Shown here one piece after another: positions 18,272 through 27,556 of a stretch of DNA of 64,000 bases (positions are counted from its first letter, which is position 1; every line of letters begins with the position of its first letter). The position numbers and the translations under genes were made by a program. The stretch is from assembly GCF_000425145.1 (NCBI RefSeq), contig NZ_AULF01000016.1, forward strand, positions 42,753 through 106,752, in the 5' to 3' direction. This DNA is from Pedobacter glucosidilyticus DSM 23534. GTDB lineage: Bacteria; Bacteroidota; Bacteroidia; Sphingobacteriales; Sphingobacteriaceae. The notes beneath the pieces were generated by a model. That model was not told the origin of the DNA. It did no database searches and worked only from the letters and a program-made list of their open reading frames with translations.

Positions 18272-19456
18272 ATGGCAGTCATTCTATTTGATGATCAATC
18301 CAGGGAAAGTTTATTCCCTTTGACATTTACCCGCCCAGTAGCAGACCTTAGAATTGGTATACTCACCATTTCAAAAAAATGGGAGCATTATTTCCAACAA
18401 GAATCATCTTACTTAACCAAAGATTATCTTCAGATCAAATATCCAACGCTAATTCAAGCACAGAATATTTTTATTAATGGTTCTGTTCTTCCAAATAAAT
18501 CCTTATTAGAAGCTATTGATGCTTTAAAAGAGGCAGAGCTTTTGATTAAGGATGATATTATTTTGGCTATTAAATTAGCTGAAACAGATGCAAAAACTTT
18601 TAATCTTCATGATTTAGGTAAATATGCTAAGGTAAATTTTGAAGGTGCTTTTACCAAATTGGCTTATCCTGAAGATATTTTTAAATATAACGACCAAGAG
18701 ATAAGAGCAGATTTTGATTTGTTAACCAAAAACAGAACATCAGCTACTTTAAGTAATACCAATACCATTATAGGCGAGCGTATTTTTATTGAGGAAGGTG
18801 TGGAAGCAGAATGCTCTTCATTTAATACTAAAAATGGTCCTATATATTTGGGTAAAAATGCTCAGGTTTGGGAAGGTACACATATAAGAGGAAGTTTTGC
18901 GCTTTGCCATGATTCTCAGGTTAAAATGGGAGGTAAAATATATGGAGGAACAACTATTGGACCTTATTGTAGAGTTGGTGGAGAAATTAATAATGCTGTT
19001 ATCTGGGGGCGCTCATCAAAAGGGCATGATGGTTATTTAGGAAACGCTGTTGTAGGAGAGTGGTGTAATATAGGTGCGGATTCTAATAACTCTAATCTCA
19101 AAAATAATTACGACGAGGTAAAACTATGGGATTATAACAGCCAAAGATTTAGAAAAACTGGTTTGCAATTTTGTGGCTTAATTATGGCAGACCATGCCAA
19201 ATGCGGTATCAATACCATGTTTAATACAGGAACTGTAGTAGGTGTTAGCGCTAATGTATTTGGTGCGGGTTTCCCTAGAAACTTTGTGCCGGATTTTGCC
19301 TGGGGTGGCGCACATGGTTTTGAGGTTTACCAATTAAAAAAAATGTTTATTACCGCAGAGGAAGTTTTTAAAAGAAGAGATCACATCTTTAATGATGTTG
19401 AAAAAGATATATTAACACATATTTTCAATTATACAGAAGCATACAGAAGATTTTAA
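18272..19456 (+). CDS. GlmU-like nucleotidyltransferase/acetyltransferase
   Basis: A 394-residue protein of the GlmU-like family common in Bacteroidota. The N-terminal part (FDDQSRESLFPLTFTRP...DLRIG) resembles a diverged sugar-nucleotidyltransferase. The C-terminal part has hexapeptide repeats of a left-handed beta-helix (IIGERIFIEEGVEAE, YLGKNAQVWEGTHI, VVGEWCNIGADSNNSN). It probably acts in UDP-GlcNAc supply, but the classical GlmU N-terminal GTRMxS motif is absent, so activity is uncertain. ATG at 18272 is chosen over an upstream ATG lying next to the terminator. It ends 1 bp before tpiA. Confidence 0.82.
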   Translation: MAVILFDDQSRESLFPLTFTRPVADLRIGILTISKKWEHYFQQESSYLTKDYLQIKYPTLIQAQNIFINGSVLPNKSLLEAIDALKEAELLIKDDIILAIKLAETDAKTFNLHDLGKYAKVNFEGAFTKLAYPEDIFKYNDQEIRADFDLLTKNRTSATLSNTNTIIGERIFIEEGVEAECSSFNTKNGPIYLGKNAQVWEGTHIRGSFALCHDSQVKMGGKIYGGTTIGPYCRVGGEINNAVIWGRSSKGHDGYLGNAVVGEWCNIGADSNNSNLKNNYDEVKLWDYNSQRFRKTGLQFCGLIMADHAKCGINTMFNTGTVVGVSANVFGAGFPRNFVPDFAWGGAHGFEVYQLKKMFITAEEVFKRRDHIFNDVEKDILTHIFNYTEAYRRF

Positions 19457-19457
19457 C

Positions 19458-20225
19458 ATGAGAAAAAAAATAGTTGCAGGAAACTGGAAAATGAATAAAG
19501 ATTATACCGAGGGAATGAGTTTATTTTCTGAGGTAGTAAATATGGTAAATGATGAGGTACAAGGCCAGCAAGAGGTTGTTGTTTGTGCACCTTATATCCA
19601 TTTACATAGCTTAGTAGCTTTAGGTAAAGGTAATCAAAAGGTTGCTGTTGGTGCACAAAACTGTCATCAAGAAGCAGCAGGTGCTTATACAGGAGAAATT
19701 TCTGCTGGTATGCTTACATCTATAGGCGTTCAGTATGTGATTTTAGGTCACTCAGAACGTAGACAGTATTTTGGTGAGGATAATGCGCTTCTAGCTAAGA
19801 AGACTGATATCGCTTTAAAGAACAACTTAAAGCCTATATTTTGTATAGGAGAGACTTTAGAAGAACGTGAGAGTGGAAAGCATTTCGATATCATTAAATC
19901 ACAATTAGCGGAAGCAACTTTCCATTTATCAGCAGCAGATTTTTCGAAATTAGTGATTGCTTACGAGCCTGTTTGGGCAATTGGTACAGGCGTTACAGCC
20001 TCTTCTGAACAAGCACAAGAAGTACATGCTTTTATCAGAAAAGAAATAGCATCAAAATATGGAGAGGCTGTTGCAGAGGCGACAACGATTTTATATGGTG
20101 GCAGTTGTAATCCTAAAAATGCGGCAGAATTATTTTCCCAAGCAGATATTGATGGAGGTTTAATTGGTGGTGCATCTTTAAAATCAAGAGACTTTTTAGA
20201 TATCGTAAAAGTTTTCAATCAATAA
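19458..20225 (+). CDS. tpiA: Triosephosphate isomerase
   Basis: Glycolytic isomerase of dihydroxyacetone phosphate and glyceraldehyde 3-phosphate. The catalytic residues are all visible: GNWKMN (Asn, Lys), LGHSERR (His), AYEPVWAIGTG (Glu) and the phosphate loop YGGSCNPKN, then GGLIGGASL. The length of 255 residues is normal. The start lies 1 bp after the GlmU-like stop, so the two are co-transcribed. Confidence 0.97.
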   Translation: MRKKIVAGNWKMNKDYTEGMSLFSEVVNMVNDEVQGQQEVVVCAPYIHLHSLVALGKGNQKVAVGAQNCHQEAAGAYTGEISAGMLTSIGVQYVILGHSERRQYFGEDNALLAKKTDIALKNNLKPIFCIGETLEERESGKHFDIIKSQLAEATFHLSAADFSKLVIAYEPVWAIGTGVTASSEQAQEVHAFIRKEIASKYGEAVAEATTILYGGSCNPKNAAELFSQADIDGGLIGGASLKSRDFLDIVKVFNQ

Positions 20226-20243
20226 CCTTCATCTTAAAATTTC

Positions 20244-20285
20244 AAAACTTACAGTATATTTATCAATAGCTGTAAGTTTTTTTTT
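20244..20285 (+). terminator. Intrinsic terminator after tpiA
   Basis: Stem AAAACTTACAG with CTGTAAGTTTT, 15-nt loop, then a long T-run. It separates tpiA from prmA. Confidence 0.85.
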
Positions 20286-20302
20286 GCCATAAATTCATCA
20301 TC

Positions 20303-21139
20303 ATGAACTATTACGAATTGGTATTTACCCTTATTTCTGCCGAAGATTTCCATCAAGATTTACTGATTAATGAGCTTGCAGGAATAGGTTTTGACACTTT
20401 TGAAGAAACAGATTTAGGCTTTAAAGCTTACATAAAATCCGTAGACTTTGATAAAGAGCAAATAGATCAGGCTTTAAAGGCTTACCATGAAATGTTTACT
20501 TTTAATTATGAAATCAATCTTATTCCTCAGAAGAACTGGAATGAAGTGTGGGAAAGCAATTTTTCTCCGATAGAATTAAAAGATCAGATTTACATTAGGG
20601 CAACTTTTCACGAGCCTAAGCCGCATTTTCCTTATGAGATTGTGATAGACCCAAAAATGGCTTTTGGTACCGGTCATCACCAAACTACAGTTTTAATGTT
20701 AGAATGGTTATTAGAAACGGAGTTGAAAGATAAAACTGTTTTAGATATGGGTTGCGGTACGGGTATTTTAGCTATTCTGGCATCTAAACTAGGTGCTAAA
20801 TCAGTTGATGCTATTGATTACGATGAATTGAGTTATGATAGTGCTTTAGAAAATGCTGTCTTAAATGATATTCAAAATCTTACAGCCATTTGTGGTTCTA
20901 AAGAGGTTATTCCAAGCAAAACTTATGATATTATTTTGGCTAACATCAATAGAAATATTCTGCTAGACCAAATAGAGCGCTATGCTATTGCGTTAAAAGT
21001 AGGTGGAGAGCTGTTTATGAGTGGTTTCTATCAGGAACCCGATTTAGAAATCATTGTGGATGAAGCAAGAAAGCATGATTTGAAATTTATTTCGCATAAG
21101 GAGTTAAATAATTGGGTTTCAGCTAAATTTATAAAGTAA
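20303..21139 (+). CDS. prmA: Ribosomal protein L11 methyltransferase
   Basis: SAM-dependent methyltransferase that trimethylates ribosomal protein L11. The AdoMet motif VLDMGCGTGILAILA is at about residue 150, preceded by the PrmA signature DPKMAFGTGHHQTT and followed by ANINRNILL (post-motif). The 278-residue length fits the short Bacteroidota form. It starts 17 bp after the tpiA terminator and is followed by mpl after 6 bp. Confidence 0.94.
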   Translation: MNYYELVFTLISAEDFHQDLLINELAGIGFDTFEETDLGFKAYIKSVDFDKEQIDQALKAYHEMFTFNYEINLIPQKNWNEVWESNFSPIELKDQIYIRATFHEPKPHFPYEIVIDPKMAFGTGHHQTTVLMLEWLLETELKDKTVLDMGCGTGILAILASKLGAKSVDAIDYDELSYDSALENAVLNDIQNLTAICGSKEVIPSKTYDIILANINRNILLDQIERYAIALKVGGELFMSGFYQEPDLEIIVDEARKHDLKFISHKELNNWVSAKFIK

Positions 21140-21145
21140 AAAATT

Positions 21146-22513
21146 TTGAGAGTACATTTTATCGCCATTGGGGGTGCTGCTATGCATAATTTAGCTATTG
21201 CACTACATTTAAAAGGATTTAAGGTTACAGGTTCTGATGATGTTGTTTTTGAACCATCAAAATCCAGATTAGCGAAACATGGTTTGTTGCCTGTAGCAGA
21301 AGGTTGGCATGAAACTAATATTAGTGACGATCTTGACGCTGTTATTTTAGGGATGCATGCTAAAGCTGATAATCCTGAACTTTTAAAAGCTCAGGCCTTA
21401 AACATTCCTATTTATTCTTATCCTGAATATATTTATGAGCAATCAAAACAGAAGAAGCGTATTGTAGTTGGTGGCAGTCATGGCAAAACAACCATAACTT
21501 CCATGATTCTTCATGTATTAAAGTATCATAAAAAAGATTTTGATTATCTGGTAGGCGCACAAATAGAAGGTTTTGATAATATGGTAGGCTTGTCTGATGC
21601 TCCATTGATCATTATTGAGGGAGATGAGTATTTAGCATCACCTATTGATAGAAGACCAAAGTTTCATTTGTATAAAGCGCATGTGGGTATAATCAGCGGT
21701 GTAGCTTGGGATCATATCAATGTGTTTCCCACTTTTGAGAATTATAAGGAGCAGTTTACGAAGTTTATAGATACGATAGAGCCTGATGGGACATTAATTT
21801 ATTGTGAAGATGATGCAGATCTTAAAGCTTTGGTAAATAATTATAGCAATACCAAATCTTTAAAAATTCTCCCTTATGTGGCTCATGAGGCTATCATAAA
21901 ATTTGGGAAAACATTTCTGTTGGATAGTGAAAAAGAGCAGTTGCCTTTAGAAATATTTGGTGCACATAATTTAATGAATTTAAACGCCGCTAAATTAGCA
22001 TGTTTAGAAGCTGGAATTAATGAAAAGGAATTTTATGAGGCCATAAAATCTTTTAAAGGGGCCGCCAGAAGATTAGAAAAGCTAGCAGAAAATGATGATG
22101 CAGTAATTTATAAAGATTTTGCCCATTCGCCATCTAAGCTTAAAGCTACTGTTGAGGCTGTAAAGCAACAATATCCAGAAAGAAAATTAATTGCATGTAT
22201 AGAATTGCATACTTTTTCTAGTTTAAACAGAAACTTTTTAAATGAATATGCGTATACATTAAACCATGCAGATGAAGCAATAGTCTTAATAGATGACAAA
22301 GTGGTAAAACAAAAAGGTATGGAGGCTTTTACAGAGCAAGAAATTTTTGATGCTTTTAAATCAAAAGATATAAAATTTTTTAATCAGCCTGAAAAAATAA
22401 AAGCATACCTGTTAACGTTTCAATTAAGAGATGCTAATTTGTTATTAATGAGCTCAGGTAATTTTGGAGGTATTGATTTAGTTACATTAGCAAAAAAATT
22501 GCTACACAATTAA
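21146..22513 (+). CDS. mpl: UDP-MurNAc-tripeptide ligase Mpl (TTG start)
   Basis: Recycles cell-wall tripeptide by ligating L-Ala-D-Glu-mDAP to UDP-MurNAc. It is a Mur ligase with the N-terminal dinucleotide-like motif FIAIGGAAMHNLA, the ATP P-loop GGSHGKTTITSM, IIEGDEYLAS, DHINVFPT and AHNLMNLNAA. The start is TTG at 21146. The next ATG (in AAMHNLA) would delete the conserved beta-strand and glycine loop that opens all Mur ligases, so TTG is well supported. Coupled to prmA (6-bp gap). Confidence 0.92.
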   Translation: MRVHFIAIGGAAMHNLAIALHLKGFKVTGSDDVVFEPSKSRLAKHGLLPVAEGWHETNISDDLDAVILGMHAKADNPELLKAQALNIPIYSYPEYIYEQSKQKKRIVVGGSHGKTTITSMILHVLKYHKKDFDYLVGAQIEGFDNMVGLSDAPLIIIEGDEYLASPIDRRPKFHLYKAHVGIISGVAWDHINVFPTFENYKEQFTKFIDTIEPDGTLIYCEDDADLKALVNNYSNTKSLKILPYVAHEAIIKFGKTFLLDSEKEQLPLEIFGAHNLMNLNAAKLACLEAGINEKEFYEAIKSFKGAARRLEKLAENDDAVIYKDFAHSPSKLKATVEAVKQQYPERKLIACIELHTFSSLNRNFLNEYAYTLNHADEAIVLIDDKVVKQKGMEAFTEQEIFDAFKSKDIKFFNQPEKIKAYLLTFQLRDANLLLMSSGNFGGIDLVTLAKKLLHN

Positions 22514-22589
22514 TTTTTATATTATTTTTGACACCTGTTAAATTTTTAATAAATTTAAAGGTTAAAAAAGTTTTTTAGTAAGGTTAAAG

Positions 22590-22931
22590 ATGAAGTTATT
22601 AGGAAAAAAAATCAGATTATTAAGACACCAAAAAGGGTGGAGCCAGGAAGATGTTTCTAAGCAATTAGATATTTCTATTCCTGCTTTTTCAAAAATTGAA
22701 ACAGGAATTACAGATGTGAATTTATCAAGATTAGAGCAAATATCTGCTTTATTTGATATGACTGTGGTTCAGTTATTAACTTACAATGATCCGGAGCAGG
22801 AATTAAAGTATGCATCTGATCTTGAAATGATTACTAAAAAGCTGCAAGAAAGAGAGTCAGAAGTTATCGATCTTCAGAAAAAAGTAATAGAGCTTTATGA
22901 GGAGATTAGAAATATGAAATCTTTTGCATAA
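22590..22931 (+). CDS. XRE-family transcription regulator with coiled-coil tail
   Basis: A 113-residue DNA-binding protein. Residues 6-60 form a Cro/C1-type helix-turn-helix (IRLLRHQKGWSQEDVSKQL, ISIPAFSKIETG). Residues ~75-108 (MITKKLQERESEVIDLQKK) look like a coiled coil for dimerisation. The target is unknown. It is preceded by an AT-rich gap of 76 bp and followed by a strong terminator shared with the convergent gene. Confidence 0.88.
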   Translation: MKLLGKKIRLLRHQKGWSQEDVSKQLDISIPAFSKIETGITDVNLSRLEQISALFDMTVVQLLTYNDPEQELKYASDLEMITKKLQERESEVIDLQKKVIELYEEIRNMKSFA

Positions 22932-22938
22932 AATTTTT

Positions 22939-22970
22939 AGAGAGGGCAATAAAGCCCTCTCTGTTTTTTT
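22939..22970. terminator. Terminator between XRE regulator and GNAT-like gene
   Basis: Perfect 9-bp stem AGAGAGGGC / GCCCTCTCT with loop AATAAA and a downstream T-run on the plus strand. It touches the stop of the convergent minus-strand gene. Confidence 0.87.
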
Positions 22971-24090
22971 ATGGGAATTTAAATCTCATTGTGGCATGTC
23001 TTTTACCAAATGTAGCTCCGGTAGCTTCATGGATAGCCAGCATCTTATCATTAAAATCTCCTACCCAAGATAGTTCTAACTCATCATACTGGTTTAATGG
23101 TAAAACATACTCTTTCAATTTTATAAAAAGAGCTGATTCTAACCCGTGTTTCTGGAATTTTTCTTTTGTTCCCATTACAATAGCTCTCATTCTGTTTACC
23201 CCTTTTGTTTTATAATAAAGAAATTTAAGTTTTTCTATAAATCCCAATTTACCTTTAAGGGGCTTAATCATGAGATTAGCATCTGGTAAAATAACCACAA
23301 AAGAGGCTGGTTCATCATTAACATAAGCAAACCAAATCAGTTTAGGGTCCATAATTAATTTCATTTTATTGAAACTTTCCAGAACTGTTTCGTATTTGAT
23401 GGGAGAAAAGTTAGGGAAGTTTTTCCAGGCATCATTATAAATTTCCATAAAATCTGATGCAAACTTTTCAAAGTTCTTGGTATCTAAATGCTTAAAGCTA
23501 TAACCATCTTTTTTTGCAACCCAATTTGCAATTTTTGTAAATCGCTCTGGAAAAGGTTTTTTTACTGCTAAATGATTGGTGATTTGTTCATAAATTGTTT
23601 TAAAACCATAATCTTCAAAATGCTTTTTGTAATATGGTTTATGGTAATTCATGCCATAAGATGGATGTGAGAATCCTTCTATCAATAAGCCCCAAAAATT
23701 ATCATTTTCACCAAAATTGATAGGACCATCCATAGCTTCCATACCATGGCTTTTCAACCAATTTTGAGCAGTATCAAACAATAGTTTAAAAGCTTCTGGA
23801 TTATCAATACACTCTATAAATCCTATACCTCCAGTTGTTTGTTCAAAAGTATGGGCTTTTTTATCATTTATAAAAGCTGCTATTCTGCCAATACAAGTTT
23901 GGTTGTTATCATATAAAAGCCAGCGGATAACTTTACCGTGGTTATGAAAATTGTTTTTCTTAGGATCAAATACAGCTTCAATATCTTGGTCTAATGGGCA
24001 AACCCAGTGTTCATCATCTTTGTAAATCGCTTTTGCAACGTTTAAAAACTGTTGTTTATCTTTTTTAGAGCTTACCTCTTTTATTAGCAT
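22969..24090 (-). CDS. Putative GNAT-fold N-acyltransferase
   Basis: A 373-residue cytoplasmic protein of a conserved bacterial group with acyl-CoA N-acyltransferase-like fold (YghO-like). Landmarks are WVCPLDQDIEAVFDPKKN near the start, GPINFGENDNFWGLLIEGF and MNYHKPYYKKHFEDYGF, and a C-terminal GNAT-like half (FVVILPD..., LGFIEKLKFLYYK, ELSWVGDFNDKM). The substrate is unknown. It is convergent with the XRE gene; the acidic small-protein gene lies upstream on the same strand, separated by a terminator. Confidence 0.75.
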   Translation of the reverse strand: MLIKEVSSKKDKQQFLNVAKAIYKDDEHWVCPLDQDIEAVFDPKKNNFHNHGKVIRWLLYDNNQTCIGRIAAFINDKKAHTFEQTTGGIGFIECIDNPEAFKLLFDTAQNWLKSHGMEAMDGPINFGENDNFWGLLIEGFSHPSYGMNYHKPYYKKHFEDYGFKTIYEQITNHLAVKKPFPERFTKIANWVAKKDGYSFKHLDTKNFEKFASDFMEIYNDAWKNFPNFSPIKYETVLESFNKMKLIMDPKLIWFAYVNDEPASFVVILPDANLMIKPLKGKLGFIEKLKFLYYKTKGVNRMRAIVMGTKEKFQKHGLESALFIKLKEYVLPLNQYDELELSWVGDFNDKMLAIHEATGATFGKRHATMRFKFP

Positions 24091-24111
24091 TATGAAATAT
24101 TAAGCAGAAAT

Positions 24112-24139
24112 AAAAAAAGCATTCCATATAGAAATGCTT
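24112..24139 (-). terminator. Terminator after small acidic protein gene
   Basis: On the minus strand: stem AAGCATT / AATGCTT followed by seven T residues, 25 bp past the stop at 24164. Confidence 0.78.
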
Positions 24140-24163
24140 ATAGAAATATTTAATTAATGAGGA

Positions 24164-24343
24164 TTAAAAATCGTCATCGTCATCAAAATCATTAAAGTCG
24201 TCTATTCCTCCCAAATCATCTATAGGAAGATCAAACTCATCTTCTTCTTCATCCATGAATTTGTTGTTTGCTTTAGCATCTTCAGGTTTTTCTATGCCTG
24301 GATTCTCACTGTTCTTTGATAATGGTTTTTTAGGAGTTTTCAT
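24164..24343 (-). CDS. Small acidic protein (59 residues)
   Basis: Read by hand from ATG at 24341-24343. The protein has a basic N-terminus (MKTPKKPLSKN) and a strongly acidic C-terminal half (MDEEEDEFDLPIDDLGG, ending DDDDDF). No signal peptide or membrane segment. It has its own terminator and a 139-bp AT-rich gap upstream. Support for being real: a clean frame, a matching terminator, and a composition (charge-segregated, disordered) seen in small conserved Sphingobacteriaceae proteins. Function unknown. Confidence 0.72.
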   Translation of the reverse strand: MKTPKKPLSKNSENPGIEKPEDAKANNKFMDEEEDEFDLPIDDLGGIDDFNDFDDDDDF

Positions 24344-24482
24344 GAATTTAAATTTTACTCTTAGCTCTATTAAAGTTAATAAGATTTTATAAATATTTAA
24401 ACAATAATTTTTTTGTTTTTATTGTCAAACTGTAGCTCAAAAATAGAAGGAAATTCTAATTCCAAAAAAACAAAAGCATAAA

Positions 24483-25046
24483 TTATTCATTTTTTTCTCC
24501 TATTTCTGAGGATTCTGTACTTTCTAAATCTTTCAACTGTGGAAGGTCTAATACAGAGTTTATACCGAAATAGTCTAAGAAATAAGTACTTAGATGATAT
24601 AAAAGTGGTCTGCCCGGGCTATTAGCTTTGCCTGCTATGGTAATAAAATCTTTTTCTAATAATTTTTGGATGGTATAATCGCAGCTTACTCCTCTTATTT
24701 GTTCTATTTCTAGTTTGGTTATAGGTTGTCTGTAGGCGATGATTGCTAAGGTTTCTAAAGCTGCCTGACTTAGCTTTTTCTTAGAACGTTGTATATAAAG
24801 TTGTTGTAAAATTGGTTGCGTTTCTTTTTTTGTTAGAAATTGGTAACCACCGCCAGTTTTAGCTAGCTCAATAGCAGATTCTTCTTGAGCATATCTATTT
24901 TGAATATTATTGATATGAGTAAGTACTTCTGCATCGCTAATATCTTCTTGTAAAGTTATTTGCAAACAAGCCAAAATCTCTTCTAAGCGGATGCTGGTAT
25001 CAGAGGCGAAAATCAGTGCTTCGATATATTTTTCTGTCATACTCAT
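24483..25046 (-). CDS. scpB: Segregation and condensation protein ScpB
   Basis: Winged-helix subunit of the SMC-ScpAB condensin that organises the chromosome. Residues 5-80 form the first winged helix (YIEALIFASDTSIRLEEI). The second contains the family hallmark LSQAALETLAIIAYRQPITKLEIEQIRGV and GRPLLYHLS. The length of 187 residues is usual. It follows mqnC by 21 bp on the minus strand, so the two may share a transcript. ATG at 25040 is an alternative start. Confidence 0.94.
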   Translation of the reverse strand: MSMTEKYIEALIFASDTSIRLEEILACLQITLQEDISDAEVLTHINNIQNRYAQEESAIELAKTGGGYQFLTKKETQPILQQLYIQRSKKKLSQAALETLAIIAYRQPITKLEIEQIRGVSCDYTIQKLLEKDFITIAGKANSPGRPLLYHLSTYFLDYFGINSVLDLPQLKDLESTESSEIGEKNE

Positions 25047-25067
25047 GGGCTACAAAGAAATATAAAA

Positions 25068-26195
25068 TTAATAGTTAATTTCTTGCTGAAGGAAATCTTT
25101 TTCCGTTCTCCATTCATATAACTGATTTCTTAGTTGTGGCTCAAAACCAGCTTCTCTAATAGCTTCTTTGATGCCATTTGATGTAAACCTATGTGGAGCG
25201 CCAGCAGCACTTACAACGTTTTCTTCTATCATGATAGAGCCAAAATCGTTAGCACCTGCATGTAAGCATAATTGAGCAACTTGTTTGCCTACGGTTAACC
25301 ATGATGCTTGAATGTTTTTAATATTAGGCAGCATGATTCTGCATAAAGCTATCATTCTGATGTATTCATCGCCGGTAACATCATTGGTAATACCTCTGAT
25401 TTTTTTAAGCAAGGTACCATCATCCTGAAAAGGCCATGGAATAAAAGCGGTAAAACCATAATGTCCTTCGGGTTTTTCTGCTTGCACTTCTCTTATCCAA
25501 ATCAAATGTTCAAAACGTTCTTCTATCGTTTCTATATGGCCAAACATCATGGTTGCAGATGTTGCAATGTTTAATTTATGAGCAGCTCTCATCACATCCA
25601 GCCATTCTTGTCCGCCGCATTTACCTTTAGATATTAAACGTCTTACTCTGTCGTTTAATATTTCTGCACCAGCACCCGGTAAAGAGTCTAAACCAGCTTC
25701 TTTTAAAGCTTTAAGCACATCGTAATGGCTCATACTTTCTAATTTAGCAACGTGAGCAATTTCTGGAGGTCCTAAAGCGTGTAATCTTAAAGTAGGATAC
25801 AGTTCTTTCAATTGCTTAAATAAATCAGCATAAAATTGTAAACCTAAATCAGGATGATGCCCGCCTTGAAGTAATAACTGATCTCCGCCTAAGCGAAAAG
25901 TTTCTTCTATCTTTATTTTGTAGGTTTCTATATCGGTGATATAACTTTCCTCGTGACCCGGTCTTCTAAAGAAATTACAAAATTTACAATTGGCAATACA
26001 AACATTGGTAGTGTTAACATTACGGTCTATTTGCCAAGTAACTTTACCATGCGGAACTTGTTTTTTCCTTAATTCGTTAGCTACATACATGAGCTCTGGA
26101 GTGCTTGCATGATGATATAAGTAAACCCCTTCCTGAAGCGATAAAAACTCAAAGTTTAACGCTCTGCTTAATAATTCAGCAACATTCATATACAA
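25068..26195 (-). CDS. mqnC: Cyclic dehypoxanthinyl futalosine synthase MqnC
   Basis: Radical SAM enzyme of the futalosine menaquinone pathway, cyclising dehypoxanthine futalosine. The cluster motif is CIANCKFCNFF (CxxxCxxC). Other family landmarks are LLQGGHHPDLGLQFY, DSLPGAGAEIL, TSATMMFGHIET, FTAFIPWPFQ and the C-terminal QASWLTVGKQVAQL, which favours MqnC over the related MqnE. The length of 375 residues fits. No other mqn gene is in the window. Confidence 0.88.
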   Translation of the reverse strand: MYMNVAELLSRALNFEFLSLQEGVYLYHHASTPELMYVANELRKKQVPHGKVTWQIDRNVNTTNVCIANCKFCNFFRRPGHEESYITDIETYKIKIEETFRLGGDQLLLQGGHHPDLGLQFYADLFKQLKELYPTLRLHALGPPEIAHVAKLESMSHYDVLKALKEAGLDSLPGAGAEILNDRVRRLISKGKCGGQEWLDVMRAAHKLNIATSATMMFGHIETIEERFEHLIWIREVQAEKPEGHYGFTAFIPWPFQDDGTLLKKIRGITNDVTGDEYIRMIALCRIMLPNIKNIQASWLTVGKQVAQLCLHAGANDFGSIMIEENVVSAAGAPHRFTSNGIKEAIREAGFEPQLRNQLYEWRTEKDFLQQEINY

Positions 26196-26314
26196 AAATA
26201 CTTTATTCAGTTTGATTTGTTTTAGAAATCATTAAGTTTAAACTTTGTTGACTATGTCTTGACAACAAATCCACCAGATATACACAATTTTGCTGTTTGT
26301 TTATAAATTCTTTT

Positions 26315-27550
26315 ATGATTCATTTTGAGCGATTTACTTTAGAAAACGGTTTAAAAGTTTTGGTACATGAAGACCATACCACACCTATGGCTGTTTTAAA
26401 TATTTTATATGATGTAGGAGCGAGGGATGAGCATCCTGATAAAACGGGTTTTGCCCATTTGTTTGAGCATTTGATGTTTGGAGGCTCTATCAATATACCC
26501 TCTTATGACGAGCCTTTGCAGCGTGTTGGAGGAGAAAATAACGCTTTTACCAGTAATGATATCACCAACTACTATATTACTTTGCCAGCTGTAAATTTAG
26601 AAACTGCTTTTTGGCTAGAATCAGATAGGATGCTGAGTTTGGCATTTTCTGAAAAAAGCTTAGAGGTGCAAAAAAATGTAGTTTGCGAGGAGTTTAAACA
26701 GCGTTATTTAAATCAACCTTATGGCGATGTTTGGTTGAAACTGCGTCCGTTGGTATATAAAAAACACTCGTACCAATGGCCCACTATAGGTAAAGAACTA
26801 TCTCATATAGAAAATGCTGAAATGGCTGATGTGAAAGCTTTTTTTAAAAAGCATTATAACCCACAAAATGCGATTTTGGTAGTAGGTGGTGCAGTTGATA
26901 AAGCAAGAGTTAAAGAGCTGGCAGAAAAATGGTTTGGGCCCATCCCGGCAGGAGAAAAATACCATAGAAACTTGCCAGAAGAACCTAAGCAATTAGCAGA
27001 AGTTAAAGAAACTGTTTTTGCTGATGTTCCTTTAAATGCTATTTATAAAGTCTTTAAAATGCCAGGAAAAATGGATGAACGTTACCCTGCTATAGATTTA
27101 ATTTCTGATATTTTATCGCAAGGAAAATCATCCAGATTATACCGTAATCTGGTTAAAGAACAACAGCTGTTTAGTGATGTTAACGCTTATAATTATGGAA
27201 GTCTGGATACGGGTATGTTCATTTTAGAGGGTAGATTAAACCCAGGTATCGGTGTAGAAACTGCTGATGAAGCTATCTGGATTGAGTTAGAGCAACTTAA
27301 AAATCAATTAGTTAATGATGATGAATTAACTAAAGTGAAAAATAAGTTTGAATCTACCTTAACTTTCTCTGAAATGAGTTTGTTAGATAGATCCATGAAT
27401 ATTGCTTTTTATGAATTGATGGGAGATGCTTCACTTTTTAATACCGAAGTTGATAAATACTTAAGTGTTACAGCGGCTCATATCCAACAGCAAGCACAGC
27501 AATTGTTTACCAAAGAACAAGCCACTACGTTATATTATTTAGCTAAATAA
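26315..27550 (+). CDS. M16 zinc metallopeptidase (active subunit)
   Basis: Pitrilysin-family protease with the inverted zinc motif HLFEH (HxxEH) in GFAHLFEHLMFGGS and a downstream Glu (VVCEEFKQRY) as third ligand. 411 residues from ATG at 26315; the earlier in-frame TTG at 26297 is rejected because MIHFERFTLENGL is the natural family N-terminus. No signal peptide. It is followed 6 bp later by a second M16 gene lacking the zinc motif, the usual active/inactive heterodimer arrangement. The substrate is unknown. Confidence 0.92.
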   Translation: MIHFERFTLENGLKVLVHEDHTTPMAVLNILYDVGARDEHPDKTGFAHLFEHLMFGGSINIPSYDEPLQRVGGENNAFTSNDITNYYITLPAVNLETAFWLESDRMLSLAFSEKSLEVQKNVVCEEFKQRYLNQPYGDVWLKLRPLVYKKHSYQWPTIGKELSHIENAEMADVKAFFKKHYNPQNAILVVGGAVDKARVKELAEKWFGPIPAGEKYHRNLPEEPKQLAEVKETVFADVPLNAIYKVFKMPGKMDERYPAIDLISDILSQGKSSRLYRNLVKEQQLFSDVNAYNYGSLDTGMFILEGRLNPGIGVETADEAIWIELEQLKNQLVNDDELTKVKNKFESTLTFSEMSLLDRSMNIAFYELMGDASLFNTEVDKYLSVTAAHIQQQAQQLFTKEQATTLYYLAK

Positions 27551-27556
27551 AGAACC

